Of a DNA stretch of 36,437 nucleotides, positions 7,763 through 15,683 are shown in pieces (the stretch's first letter is position 1; each line of letters begins with the position of its first letter). This DNA is from BP-133 sp040756995 (GTDB taxonomy: Bacteria > Actinomycetota > Acidimicrobiia > IMCC26256 > BP-133), in NCBI GenBank assembly GCA_040756995.1, contig JBFLYK010000065.1:1-36437 (forward strand), in the 5' to 3' direction. A model generated the notes under the pieces. The model worked only from the letters and a program-made list of their open reading frames with translations. It was not told the DNA's origin and did no database searches. Position numbers and translations under genes: made by a program.

Positions 7763-9328
7763 TTGGGCAAGCGGCGTCTGGCCTCGGCGGTCGGAGGATG
7801 CATCGCCGCCGTCCTCGTGGCGGGGTGCGGATCGCGGGTGGATCCCGGTGAGCTCCAAGCGGCCGGAGGAGCGCTCTCGGTCTCGTCGGCCCGGATGGCG
7901 GCAATTGACTCCGTCAACCCGGCGGCGTCGCCGGGCAGTGTCGACTCCGGTGTACTGCCGGCGGGCCCGGACGGCAACGTCGGGCCATCGGTACCGGCGG
8001 CCGGATCGGGGAGTGCCCCGGTCACGGCCGGGACCGGCGCAACGTCGATGGCGGCGGCCGGCGGCGGGCCGGGCCGGCGGCCGGGACGCCCTCCGAATCA
8101 GGCGCCCGGCGCAACCACGATGCCGCCGGGAGGAACGGCCGCGGCGACGGCCGGCGGAGCACCGTCGTCGGGCGGGAAGGCGAGTCCGACGCCCGTCGCG
8201 CCGATGCCGGGATCGCCGGGCAATGGCCCGGCCGCGGCCAAGGCGCCGATCGTCTTCGGCACGCTCGGCACCGGCAGCGGGGTGATCGGGCGGGCCGTCC
8301 AGCCGATCATCACCGCCGACAAGGCGTGGAGCGCCGACATCAACGCCCGGGGTGGGCTGGCCGGCCATCCGGTGAAGCTGATCTTCGGCGATGACGGCGG
8401 CGACCCGGCCGCCGCTCTGGCCATCGCCAAGCGGATGGTCGAGCAGGACAAGGTCGTGGCCTTCATCGGCACCTACCTCGTCACGACGACCCCGGCGGTC
8501 ACTCCCTACCTCGAGCAGGTCGGCGTGCCGATGATCGGCGGCCCCGGCGGCAACGAGATCGAGGACCACTCCCCCATGGTCTTCAATCCCCAGATCGGCG
8601 CCGACGAGGCCCTGGGCCACGCCATCCATCTGGCCGTCGTCAGCCAGTCCGACAAGCGGAAGATGGCGATCCTGTACTGCCGGGAAGCGTCGTCCTGCCG
8701 GCAGCAACGGGACCGGGCGCTGCAGTTCGCCAACCTCTACGGAGTCACGATCGTCTACGAGGCCCAGGTTTCGATCGCCCAACCTGACTTCACCGCCGAA
8801 GTGATCGCCGCCCGCAACTCCGGAGCCGAGATCGTCACGATGCTGACCGACGAGCAGACCATCGTGCGGGTCGCCCGTTCCGCCAAGCGCCAGGGCTGGT
8901 CGCCGGTGGTCACCGGCACCTACACGGCCAACGCCGAGGTGATGCAGCAACCGGATGCCGAGGGCGTCCTCGGCATCGCCGCCACCGTCCCCTACCGGAG
9001 CTCGCCGAAGATGCAGCCGTACCTCGACGCCGTGCGCCGCTACGTGCCCGACGGCGCCCTCGGCGGCTACGGCGCCACCGCCTGGGTGCAGCTCAAGCTG
9101 ATCGAGCGGCTATCGGTGGGATTCGGCGACCGCAACCCCACGACCCGGGACTACCTCGACGCCCTCTACGCCCTGCGGGGCGAGACGATCGGCGGGCTCG
9201 TGCCTCCCATCACGTTCAACCAGGGACCGCACGTCCACGTGAACATGTGCGGCTACCCCATCAAGGTCGTCAACGCCAAGCTCACCGCTCCCCTCGGCGA
9301 GAACTACGTCTGCGCCAAGGGCTACTGA
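7763..9328 (+). CDS. Liv-type ABC transporter substrate-binding lipoprotein
   Basis: A 521-residue lipoprotein. The signal peptide ends with a canonical lipobox LVAGC (Cys about residue 22). A disordered Gly/Pro/Ala linker of about 140 residues follows, then a periplasmic-binding-protein type 1 domain of the LivK family from about residue 168 (IVFGTLGTGSGVIGR). This is followed by NARGGLAGHPVKL, GDDGGDPAAALAIAKRMVEQD, the hinge strand VVAFIGTYL, and the later EVIAARNSGAEIVTMLTD. It would bind a small ligand outside the membrane for a Liv importer. The TTG start at 7763 has GGGAGGTG seven bases upstream; no ATG or GTG fits the signal peptide. The next gene follows 15 bp later. The ligand is not predictable from sequence alone. 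Confidence 0.88.
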   Translation: MGKRRLASAVGGCIAAVLVAGCGSRVDPGELQAAGGALSVSSARMAAIDSVNPAASPGSVDSGVLPAGPDGNVGPSVPAAGSGSAPVTAGTGATSMAAAGGGPGRRPGRPPNQAPGATTMPPGGTAAATAGGAPSSGGKASPTPVAPMPGSPGNGPAAAKAPIVFGTLGTGSGVIGRAVQPIITADKAWSADINARGGLAGHPVKLIFGDDGGDPAAALAIAKRMVEQDKVVAFIGTYLVTTTPAVTPYLEQVGVPMIGGPGGNEIEDHSPMVFNPQIGADEALGHAIHLAVVSQSDKRKMAILYCREASSCRQQRDRALQFANLYGVTIVYEAQVSIAQPDFTAEVIAARNSGAEIVTMLTDEQTIVRVARSAKRQGWSPVVTGTYTANAEVMQQPDAEGVLGIAATVPYRSSPKMQPYLDAVRRYVPDGALGGYGATAWVQLKLIERLSVGFGDRNPTTRDYLDALYALRGETIGGLVPPITFNQGPHVHVNMCGYPIKVVNAKLTAPLGENYVCAKGY

Positions 9329-9343
9329 GAAGAGAGGCTCCCG

Positions 9344-10249
9344 TTGGAACGCATCCTCCCCGAGGACGACGGGTCGCACCCCGTGCCGCCCGACGCTGAC
9401 GAGTACTGGCAGGAGAGCTGGTTCCTCGGCTGGTACGACCCCGCCCACCGGGCCGCCGGCTTCCACCACCTCGGCCTGCAGGGTGTGCGCGGGCGAGCCG
9501 ATGTGTGGAGCTGGATCGCCCTCGACGGCACGGTGGTGGGCAAGTACCAGAACCTGCGGCTGCCGCTGCCGGCCGACGACCTCTCCGACCTGACCCTCGG
9601 ACCGCTCCACGTCCTGACCAAGACGCCGCTGCGCTCCTACGCCCTCAGCTCCGCCTACGAGAACGGGAACCGCAGCGACGTCGTCTACGACGCCTTCATC
9701 GACCCGTTCTCCTATTCGCTCGGTGGCGACATCGGGAAGGACCACTACGAATCAATGGGCCGGGTGACCGGCTCGGTCACGGTGGCCGGGACGGAGACGG
9801 AGGTCAGCGGCTGGGCGTTCCAGGACCATTCCTGGGGGGCGCGCCACTGGGGCTCGGTGCTGGCCCACCGGTGGATCTGGGCGACGTTCGGGCCCGACCT
9901 CTTCTGCTCCGCCTTCAGCTTCACCACTCCCAAGGGGCGGATCGATTTCGGCTACGTCTACGAGGGCGGCGAGTTCCGGGGCGTCACCCGGGTGGACACC
10001 GGGGCCCGGGTGGCCGACGACGGCCACTCCCCTGTCGGCTGCGACGCCCGGCTGTGGACCGCCGACGGCCGCGGCTACCACATCACCGGGGCCTGCGAGG
10101 TCACCAGCGTCTCCAGCCACGACGAGGGGTTCTTCGTCACCGACGGGATGACCGTCTTCGAGTGCGGCGGCCGGCTGGGGACGGGGATCTTCGAACTGAA
10201 CGAGGTGAAGGCCCCGGCGCCCTGGCACCGGGACCTGCTCGGCCTGTGA
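9344..10249 (+). CDS. DUF7064/DUF7065-like (lipocalin/CrtC-like) protein
   Basis: A 301-residue cytosolic protein without signal peptide. It starts with a WQESWFLGWYDP segment and carries GWAFQDHSWGARHW near residue 160. Both are typical of the hydroxyneurosporene-synthase-like/DUF7064-7065 proteins found beside lipid, steroid or terpenoid catabolism genes in actinobacteria. These proteins form two lipocalin-like barrels; the biochemical role is not established. TTG at 9344 is chosen for AGAGAGG seven bases upstream, 15 bp after the binding lipoprotein. It is probably cotranscribed with that gene under operator site 4 and converges on the PEP-utilising gene. This partner hints at a hydrophobic ligand for the importer (inference). 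Confidence 0.65.
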   Translation: MERILPEDDGSHPVPPDADEYWQESWFLGWYDPAHRAAGFHHLGLQGVRGRADVWSWIALDGTVVGKYQNLRLPLPADDLSDLTLGPLHVLTKTPLRSYALSSAYENGNRSDVVYDAFIDPFSYSLGGDIGKDHYESMGRVTGSVTVAGTETEVSGWAFQDHSWGARHWGSVLAHRWIWATFGPDLFCSAFSFTTPKGRIDFGYVYEGGEFRGVTRVDTGARVADDGHSPVGCDARLWTADGRGYHITGACEVTSVSSHDEGFFVTDGMTVFECGGRLGTGIFELNEVKAPAPWHRDLLGL

Positions 10250-10256
10250 CGACCGG

Positions 10257-11975
10257 TTAGCCGAGGACGACCTCGCCGGCCGAGCCGTCGACGGTCACGG
10301 TCGTGCCGCTCACCGCCCGCCCGGTGCCGACCTTCACGTTGACCACGCAGGGGACGCCGAGCTCCCGGGCCACGACCGCGCCGTGGGACAGCACGCCGCC
10401 GATGTCGAGGACCACGGCGCCGGCGCAGGCCAGCACCGGAGCCCAACCCGGATCCACCGTCCGGGCGAAGAGGACGTCGCCCGCCTCGAACTCGTCGAAG
10501 GGGTCGAACAGGACCCGGGCCGTGCCGGTCACCGTGCCGGGGGCGGCGGCGATGCCGTGGAGGCGGGTGACGTCGGGGGCCAGCTTCTCGGGCGGCAGCA
10601 TGCCCCGGGCCCGGATGAAGGCGTCGTCCAGCGGCCGGATCCAGCCCGGGCCCACCTCGACGAGCTCGGGGAGGTCGAGGGCCAGGCAGCGGCGGTGGGC
10701 CTCACGGCGCCGTTCGATCTCCGCCGAACCGGGACCGGGATCACCCCGCAGCACGGCCCGCAGCTCCTGATGGCGGAGGAAGTGGATGGCGTCGGTGGCC
10801 GGGAGCACTCCTCGTTGCACCAGGCGGGGGCCGGCGGCCGACAACAGGCGGCGCAGCTCGTCCCACAGGAGCACCGCCGGGAGTTTGCCGTTCTCCCGGC
10901 TGGCCATCATCGCCTGGGACTTCTTGAGCGCCGCCTTGACCAGCGGGAGCTTCACCTTCGGGACCCGGCCGGCCAGCTCCGCTTCGGCGGCCGCCCGCAC
11001 GGCCGCCGCGCCGTCGGCCGCCGACTCCCGCTTCAGCTCCAGGCGGACGGTGTCGAGAACCGGCCGGGGGTCCATCCGCCAGCTGGGGTTCGACAGCTCC
11101 AGCTCGGCCGGCGCCCGGTGACCGAACCGGGCGATGAGATCGTCGAGGGCGGAGGCGGCGGCCGGGCTCGCCCGCCGCAGGTCGCCGACGGGATCGTCAC
11201 CCTCCAGCGCTGATTCGGCGCCTTCCCGGCGCACGATCTCGGCCAGCCGCCGGACGGCCCGCCCGGCTTCGGCGCTCTCGTTCCCGCCGAGGGCGACGTG
11301 GAGGCGGTTGCAGAGATCGCCGGTCGTATCGCCGGCCCAGGCGGCCAGCATCTTCCGCACCGTCTCGAAGAACCCGCTGCCGAGCCCGGCCCCGGTCATG
11401 AGCGTCACCCAGCTGTCGACCTGGAGGTCGTCGAGCCGGTCGAGCCAGGCGGCCAGCTCCTCGTCGGACAGGGCGCCGGGCGGGCCGGCCGGCCGGGCGG
11501 CCACGATCGCGGCGCGCCGGCGCTCGACGTCGGCGGCGACGCCACCGGCCAGGCGCAGCGTGCGGGGGGCGACCCGCAGACCGGTGATCACCTCGCGAAC
11601 CCGCTCCCGGGCGGTGGGCTTGGGCGGGACGTAGTCCGGGTCGGCCTCCAGGCCGAAGAACTGCTGGTACATGGCGTGGCGGGAGCTGCCCGGAGTGGCC
11701 TCGCCGAGCCCGGCGAGCTGATCGGCGTTGAGATACACGAGGCCGTAGACGGCGAACATGTACGGATCCGGAGCGTCGGCCGGCGTCAGCACGCCGAGCT
11801 GGTCGAAGTAGAACTTCCGGACGCCGGCCTCCTCGAAGGTGAGGATCAGGTCCTGGCTGAGGGGCGTGAGCGGACGCGGATAGCCATCAGCGGCGTTGGC
11901 CCGGGTCACGGCGATCGGGTGGTCGGGCCAGGCGTTGAGCCAGTACTCCCAATCGACCAGTGACTCGTTCACCAT
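10257..11975 (-). CDS. PEP-utilising enzyme lacking the ATP-grasp domain
   Basis: A 572-residue protein whose last 85 residues are the swivelling phosphohistidine domain of PEP synthase/pyruvate phosphate dikinase, with the catalytic-His motif GGVLSHGAVVARELGVP. The preceding 480 residues resemble the middle part of actinobacterial PEP-utilising proteins (for example an N-terminal WLNAWPDHPIAVTRANA and a helical centre). No N-terminal ATP-grasp nucleotide-binding domain (PPDK_N) is present, so it cannot by itself carry out the full ATP-to-PEP reaction. ATG at 11975 is chosen; GTG at 11972 is equally possible because GGGGGGAG lies very close. It follows the MaoC-like gene by 30 bp. Substrate unknown. 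A separate nucleotide-binding partner, or a non-classical phosphotransfer role, is possible. Confidence 0.8.
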   Translation of the reverse strand: MVNESLVDWEYWLNAWPDHPIAVTRANAADGYPRPLTPLSQDLILTFEEAGVRKFYFDQLGVLTPADAPDPYMFAVYGLVYLNADQLAGLGEATPGSSRHAMYQQFFGLEADPDYVPPKPTARERVREVITGLRVAPRTLRLAGGVAADVERRRAAIVAARPAGPPGALSDEELAAWLDRLDDLQVDSWVTLMTGAGLGSGFFETVRKMLAAWAGDTTGDLCNRLHVALGGNESAEAGRAVRRLAEIVRREGAESALEGDDPVGDLRRASPAAASALDDLIARFGHRAPAELELSNPSWRMDPRPVLDTVRLELKRESAADGAAAVRAAAEAELAGRVPKVKLPLVKAALKKSQAMMASRENGKLPAVLLWDELRRLLSAAGPRLVQRGVLPATDAIHFLRHQELRAVLRGDPGPGSAEIERRREAHRRCLALDLPELVEVGPGWIRPLDDAFIRARGMLPPEKLAPDVTRLHGIAAAPGTVTGTARVLFDPFDEFEAGDVLFARTVDPGWAPVLACAGAVVLDIGGVLSHGAVVARELGVPCVVNVKVGTGRAVSGTTVTVDGSAGEVVLG

Positions 11976-12005
11976 CACTCCCCCCAAGGAACAAACGACA
12001 GACGT

Positions 12006-12779
12006 TCAGCCCGACGCGATGCGGGAGATGGCGGCCACCTCGCCGCCACCGACGAGACGGATGGCCCACAGCTGCGGATCGGTCGTGCTCTGGCAGGACT
12101 CCAGCAGGCTCCCGGCCGGCACCGCCCGCCGGAACCACATCTCCCCTTTCCCGGTCGGGCCGACACCGGCGTAATAGAGCTGCGTCATGAACAGCAGCAG
12201 CCCCTGGACCAGAATCGTCGGGTAGCCCTGGGACCAGGCGTAGTGCTCGTTCTCGTGGATCGGGTAGTGCGTTCCGGCCAGCGTGGCGAAGTGCCGGATC
12301 GTCGCCTCGTCGACCACCATGGTCCGCCGCCGGGCGAGCGACGACACGTCGAGCTCCGGGCGCGGTGGCAGGCCGCGTTCGCCGTACGACTCCAGGTCGC
12401 CGGCCATCCGGGCCACCAGCAGGCTGCGGGCCAGTTCCTCGCCACCGACGCTGGCCGTCGTCGATACGCCGGCTTCGAACGAGCCGCCCCGGCTCGAGAC
12501 CCACTCGACGCGCCCGGAGGCGGTGAAGGCCTGCCGGGGCACTGGCCCGTGCCACTCGACGCCCTGATAGACCTGCAGGGCGGTGTCACCCAGGCGGTAG
12601 CGGGAGTCGATGATCTCGGGGATGAGGATCATCGGCCACCCGAGGTTCCCCAGGGCGCCGATCGGCGACTGAAGCCAGAGGCACAGCTCGTTGAACCACT
12701 GACCCGACAGCTCCAGCGATCGTTCGACGGCCAGTCCGGGGGCCCGCAGCATCTCGAGCGTGCTGGTCCTGGTGGTCAT
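12006..12779 (-). CDS. MaoC-like double-hotdog dehydratase
   Basis: A 257-residue protein with two hotdog halves. The N-terminal half (about 20-135) resembles the FAS1-type dehydratase domain. The C-terminal half contains IRHFATLAGTHYPIHENEHYA, equivalent to the MaoC motif FA-x-L-x-GD-x-NPIH, although Gly-Thr-His replaces the usual Gly-Asp-x and the PIH is kept. MaoC enzymes hydrate enoyl-CoA or enoyl-ACP during beta-oxidation or fatty-acid synthesis. The Asp of the usual Asp/His pair is not obvious here, so activity is uncertain. Start ATG at 12779 has GGGAAG upstream. It is the first gene of a two-gene unit with the PEP-utilising protein and lies 26 bp after operator site 5. Confidence 0.75.
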   Translation of the reverse strand: MTTRTSTLEMLRAPGLAVERSLELSGQWFNELCLWLQSPIGALGNLGWPMILIPEIIDSRYRLGDTALQVYQGVEWHGPVPRQAFTASGRVEWVSSRGGSFEAGVSTTASVGGEELARSLLVARMAGDLESYGERGLPPRPELDVSSLARRRTMVVDEATIRHFATLAGTHYPIHENEHYAWSQGYPTILVQGLLLFMTQLYYAGVGPTGKGEMWFRRAVPAGSLLESCQSTTDPQLWAIRLVGGGEVAAISRIASG

Positions 12780-12804
12780 GTCCGCACTTCCCGACGACCC
12801 GTAC

Positions 12805-12822
12805 TGACTGACTGTTCAATCA
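12805..12822. promoter_or_regulatory. TetR-type palindromic operator, site 5
   Basis: TGACTGACTGTTCAATCA, 26 bp before the start of the MaoC-like gene (12779), between it and the end of the phosphatase gene (12872). It matches the other four sites at all 11 invariant positions. Confidence 0.65.
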
Positions 12823-12871
12823 TAGCTCAGACTCTCCCGCCCTGTCCTGGGAACTCGGGGGCGAGGATAGG

Positions 12872-13630
12872 TCAGTCCGGTCCGTCGGCCACGAGGCGCT
12901 GGCGCAGGAGGTCGATGGTCTCGGCCGGGAGGCCGGCGGACTCGAAGTAACCCGCCGCGCCTCCGTATCGGTCGTCGAGGTACTGCAGCGCCTCCACCAT
13001 CACCTCTTCCACGGCGGCGACGATGGCTCCCAGGCCGGGCTTGGTCAGATCCCCTTCCTCCCAGTCCCACCAGGTGCCGATCGCCTCCCGCAGGCGGTCC
13101 GGATCCGGGGCCTGGCTGACGTAGCCGGCGATGATGGCCCGCCGGTCGACACCGAGGAGGTCCTGCAGCAATGCGGTCAGCAGGCCCGTGCGGTCCTTGC
13201 CGGCGGCGCAGCCGAAGCCGGCCGGCTGGGCGGTGGCGATGGCCGTCACGGCTCCGACGACGGAATCCTGAAAGTCGTCGAGGATGCGCCGGTAGATGTT
13301 CTGCAGGAAGGCCCGGCCGTGGGCTTCGGTGAGGCCGTGCTCGGCCATGGCCGCGGCGAGGTCGGCGGGGTTGCCGAACGAGATCGGCTGCAGCTCGTAG
13401 CGCACGCCCCGGGACAGCGCCCAGTTCTCGAGCGCGGCGCGGTCCTCGTTGTGGCCCCGGAGATCCACCAGCACCCGGAGACCGATGGCGTCGAGGTGGG
13501 CCAGCTCCGCCGGACCGACCATGCCCCCCGAGATGCGGAACACCACGCCCGTCCGGAACCAGCGCCCGTCCCGCAGCGGATGCCCGCCGATGTCGCTGAC
13601 GCGCAGGCCACCGACCGCCGATTGCGCCAA
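12872..13630 (-). CDS. Tyrosine-protein phosphatase (PtpB-like DSP fold), altered P-loop
   Basis: A 252-residue protein of the family that includes mycobacterial PtpB. It shows an N-terminal GGHPLRDGRWFRTGVVFRISG segment, a central LVDLRGHNED strand, and the phosphate-binding loop GCAAGKDRTG near residue 145. The canonical loop is HCxxGxxR; here the His before the catalytic Cys is Gly (codons GGC TGC), while Cys, Gly-Lys-Asp and Arg are kept. PtpB-type enzymes dephosphorylate phosphotyrosine and phosphoinositides. Losing the His should raise the Cys pKa and may slow or alter catalysis. TTG at 13630 is supported by GAAAGGA upstream. The gene is divergent from tetR at 13689 with 58 bp between, so both may respond to the same repressor. 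Confidence 0.82.
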   Translation of the reverse strand: MAQSAVGGLRVSDIGGHPLRDGRWFRTGVVFRISGGMVGPAELAHLDAIGLRVLVDLRGHNEDRAALENWALSRGVRYELQPISFGNPADLAAAMAEHGLTEAHGRAFLQNIYRRILDDFQDSVVGAVTAIATAQPAGFGCAAGKDRTGLLTALLQDLLGVDRRAIIAGYVSQAPDPDRLREAIGTWWDWEEGDLTKPGLGAIVAAVEEVMVEALQYLDDRYGGAAGYFESAGLPAETIDLLRQRLVADGPD

Positions 13631-13663
13631 CTCACCGTCCTTTCAGGCAGATTTACACAGGGT

Positions 13664-13684
13664 GTCACCGTGGCATAGGGTGAC
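13664..13684. promoter_or_regulatory. Inverted repeat in the phosphatase/TetR divergent promoter
   Basis: GTCACC (13664-13669) and GGTGAC (13679-13684), separated by nine bases, end four bases before the TetR start codon. The 58-bp gap must hold both divergent promoters. It does not match the 18-bp operator found elsewhere, so it is a candidate autoregulatory site for this TetR protein. Confidence 0.45.
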
Positions 13685-13688
13685 CGGG

Positions 13689-14351
13689 ATGCCGCTCAAA
13701 ACCTTAGAAGACAACGCCAAGCCGGCCCCCAACGGCACCGAACGCGCCCGGCCCGGCTTGCGGGAGCGCCGGAAGAAGCTCACGGCCGCCGAGCTCGAAG
13801 CGGCCGCCTTCCGGCTCTTCGGTGAGCGGGGCTTCGACGCGGTGACGGTCGACGATATCGCCGCCGAAGCCGACGTGTCGCGACGGACGTTCTTCCGCTA
13901 CTTCGCCTCCAAGGAAGACGTCCTGCTCGCCGACCATTTCGTCCAGCTCGCCCGGCTGCGGGAGGCGATGGCGGTTCGCCCGCCCGACGAGCCGATCATC
14001 ACCGCACTGCGCAACGCCCTCCTGTCGATGACCGGCGACTTCGAGGACCGCAAGGAGATGATCATCCTGCGCGGCCGGCTCATGCGGGACACGCCGTCGC
14101 TGCAGGCCCGCAGCCTCGTGCACCAGAAGCTGTGGGAAGACGCCATGGCGGAGATGGTGGCCGAGCGCCTCGGCGTCGACCCCGTCACCGACCTCCGGCC
14201 CGGCGTCGTGTCGGCCGCCACGCTGGCGGCGATGCGCGTCGCCTTCACCAACTGGCTGACCTCGGGGTGTGAGGGCGACCTCATCGCCTTGACGACCGAG
14301 GCGCTCGACCTGCTCGACGGCGGGCTGCAGCAGCTGCGCGACGAGAGTTAG
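13689..14351 (+). CDS. TetR/AcrR-family transcriptional regulator (MftR-like)
   Basis: A 220-residue regulator with an N-terminal TetR helix-turn-helix: LTAAELEAAAFRLFGERGF, then TVDDIAAEADVSRRTFFRYF and ASKEDVLLADH (about residues 30-80). It is followed by a helical ligand-binding/dimerisation domain ending in LDLLDGGLQQL. The 'RTFFRYFxSKEDVL' form and C-terminal WL...DL are typical of MftR-like TetR proteins. It is clearly paralogous to the TetR at 22781-23464. It would repress from DNA palindromes as a dimer. ATG at 13689 is chosen; GTG at 13680 is in frame and possible. It is one of two local candidates for the protein that reads the five operator sites, but none of those sites is at its own promoter. 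Confidence 0.88.
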   Translation: MPLKTLEDNAKPAPNGTERARPGLRERRKKLTAAELEAAAFRLFGERGFDAVTVDDIAAEADVSRRTFFRYFASKEDVLLADHFVQLARLREAMAVRPPDEPIITALRNALLSMTGDFEDRKEMIILRGRLMRDTPSLQARSLVHQKLWEDAMAEMVAERLGVDPVTDLRPGVVSAATLAAMRVAFTNWLTSGCEGDLIALTTEALDLLDGGLQQLRDES

Positions 14352-14363
14352 CCCGCCGGGGCG

Positions 14364-14753
14364 ATGGGTTTCGACCCCGCCGCGCTGCCCGACGCGGTCC
14401 TGGCTTTCCTGGCCGAGCGGCACCTGGCCACGTTGACCACCCTGGCGCCGGGCGGGTGGCCCCACGTGGTGGCCATCGGGTTCAGCTTCGATCCCGTCGA
14501 CGGGCTGGTGCGGATCATCACCGGAGCCGGCAGCCGGAAGGCGGCCAACGCCCGCCGGGGTGGCCGGGCCGCGGTCGGCCAGGTCGACGGCGCCCGATGG
14601 CTGTCGCTGGAGGGCCCGGTGGCGGTGACCGATGATCCGGCCCGGGTGGCGGCCGCGGTGGCGGCCTACAGCGCCCGCTACCGCGCTCCGCGGGAGAACC
14701 CCGCCCGGGTCGCCATCGAGATCACCGTCGAACGGGTCCTGGGTCGGGTCTGA
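14364..14753 (+). CDS. PPOX-class F420-dependent oxidoreductase
   Basis: A 129-residue protein with the split-barrel flavin-binding fold of the pyridoxamine 5'-phosphate oxidase-like family. It shows LAERHLATLTTLAPGGWPHVV at the start, SRKAANARRGGRAAVGQVDG in the middle and WLSLEGPVAVTDDPARVAAAV after it. These match the actinobacterial F420-dependent group (TIGR03618-like). It would reduce an unknown substrate with F420H2 or bind F420/FMN/heme. It starts 12 bp after the tetR stop and may be cotranscribed with it. Convergent with the SDR gene, 3 bp apart. Confidence 0.82.
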   Translation: MGFDPAALPDAVLAFLAERHLATLTTLAPGGWPHVVAIGFSFDPVDGLVRIITGAGSRKAANARRGGRAAVGQVDGARWLSLEGPVAVTDDPARVAAAVAAYSARYRAPRENPARVAIEITVERVLGRV

Positions 14754-14756
14754 CGC

Positions 14757-15683
14757 CTAGTTCCGCTTCTGCTGGTTGGTGGTCTCGGCGAAGCTCATGT
14801 GCGGGCGAGCGTCGGCCAGCAGCTTGCGGATGGCGGCGTCGACCTCGGCGGGATCGGCGATCGGCGTGCCCGTCGGGCCGCGGTGCCATCCTTCGGCGAT
14901 GGCGAAGTTGGTGCCCGACACCTCGATCACCTGCTCGGTGACGTCGGACGAGAGCGTGGAGGCCAGCCACACGCAGACCGGCGCCACCCAGCGGGGGTCG
15001 AGCGCCGCCTTCACATCGTCGGCGATCGGCAGGTCCTCGGTCATGCGGGTCAGGGCGCCGGGCGCGATGGCGTTGACCGTGACGCCGTACCGGCCCAGCT
15101 CCCGGGCGGCGATGATCGTCAAGCCGGCGATCCCCGCCTTGGCCGCGCCGTAGTTCGCCTGGCCGACGTTGCCGTAGATGCCCGACACCGACGTCGTGTT
15201 GATGATCCGGGCGTCGTTGGTCTCGCCGGCCTTGGTGCGGTCGCGCCAGTAGGCCGCGGCGTGGCGGGAGACGGCGAACGTGCCCTTGAGGTGGACGCGG
15301 ATGACCGAGTCCCACTCCTCCTCGCTCATGTTGACCAGCATCCGGTCCCGCAGGATCCCGGCGTTGTTGATGACGACGTCGAGACCGCCGAAGACCTCGA
15401 TCGCCTGATCCACCAGGGCTTTGGCGCCGGCCCAGGTGGAGATGTCGTCGGTGTTGGCCACCGCCGCTCCGCCGGCGCCGGTGATCTCGTCGACGACCTG
15501 TTGGGCCGGACCGGCGTCGGCACCGCTGCCCGTCCGGTCGCCCCCGAGGTCGTTGACGACCACCTGGGCGCCGTGCTCGGCCAGCATGAGGGCGTACTCC
15601 CGGCCGATGCCCCGGCCGGCGCCGGTGATGACGCAGATCCGTCCTTCGCAGAGTCGCCGCCCACTGAGCCCCGGTTCAGTCAT
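14757..15683 (-). CDS. Short-chain dehydrogenase/reductase (FabG/MFE2-like)
   Basis: A 308-residue SDR. NAD(P)-binding motif TGAGRGIG (about residues 20-27), NNAG (about 107), catalytic Ser in TTSVSGIYG and the YGAAK Tyr/Lys pair (about 178-182), then PGALTRM. The 20-residue insertion with GGDRTGSGADAG after the second strand and the N-terminal arrangement resemble the dehydrogenase part of peroxisomal multifunctional enzyme 2, so a 3-hydroxyacyl-CoA or steroid substrate is likely. The ATG overlaps the stop of the four-domain transporter gene (ATGA at 15680-15683), so translation is coupled and it is the last gene of that operon. Asp after strand 2 (VVNDLGG) favours NAD. Confidence 0.9.
   Translation of the reverse strand: MTEPGLSGRRLCEGRICVITGAGRGIGREYALMLAEHGAQVVVNDLGGDRTGSGADAGPAQQVVDEITGAGGAAVANTDDISTWAGAKALVDQAIEVFGGLDVVINNAGILRDRMLVNMSEEEWDSVIRVHLKGTFAVSRHAAAYWRDRTKAGETNDARIINTTSVSGIYGNVGQANYGAAKAGIAGLTIIAARELGRYGVTVNAIAPGALTRMTEDLPIADDVKAALDPRWVAPVCVWLASTLSSDVTEQVIEVSGTNFAIAEGWHRGPTGTPIADPAEVDAAIRKLLADARPHMSFAETTNQQKRN

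Noticed and set aside
10238..10265. CTCGGC/GCCGAG inverted repeat between convergent genes as a terminator
   Set aside because: Only six base pairs with a 16-base loop, partly inside both coding ends and without a T-run.
15664..15681. A sixth operator-like sequence (TGAGCCCCGGTTCAGTCA) at the SDR start
   Set aside because: Only the right half fits; it is the coding start of an SDR that overlaps the previous gene by four bases, so a promoter there is unlikely.
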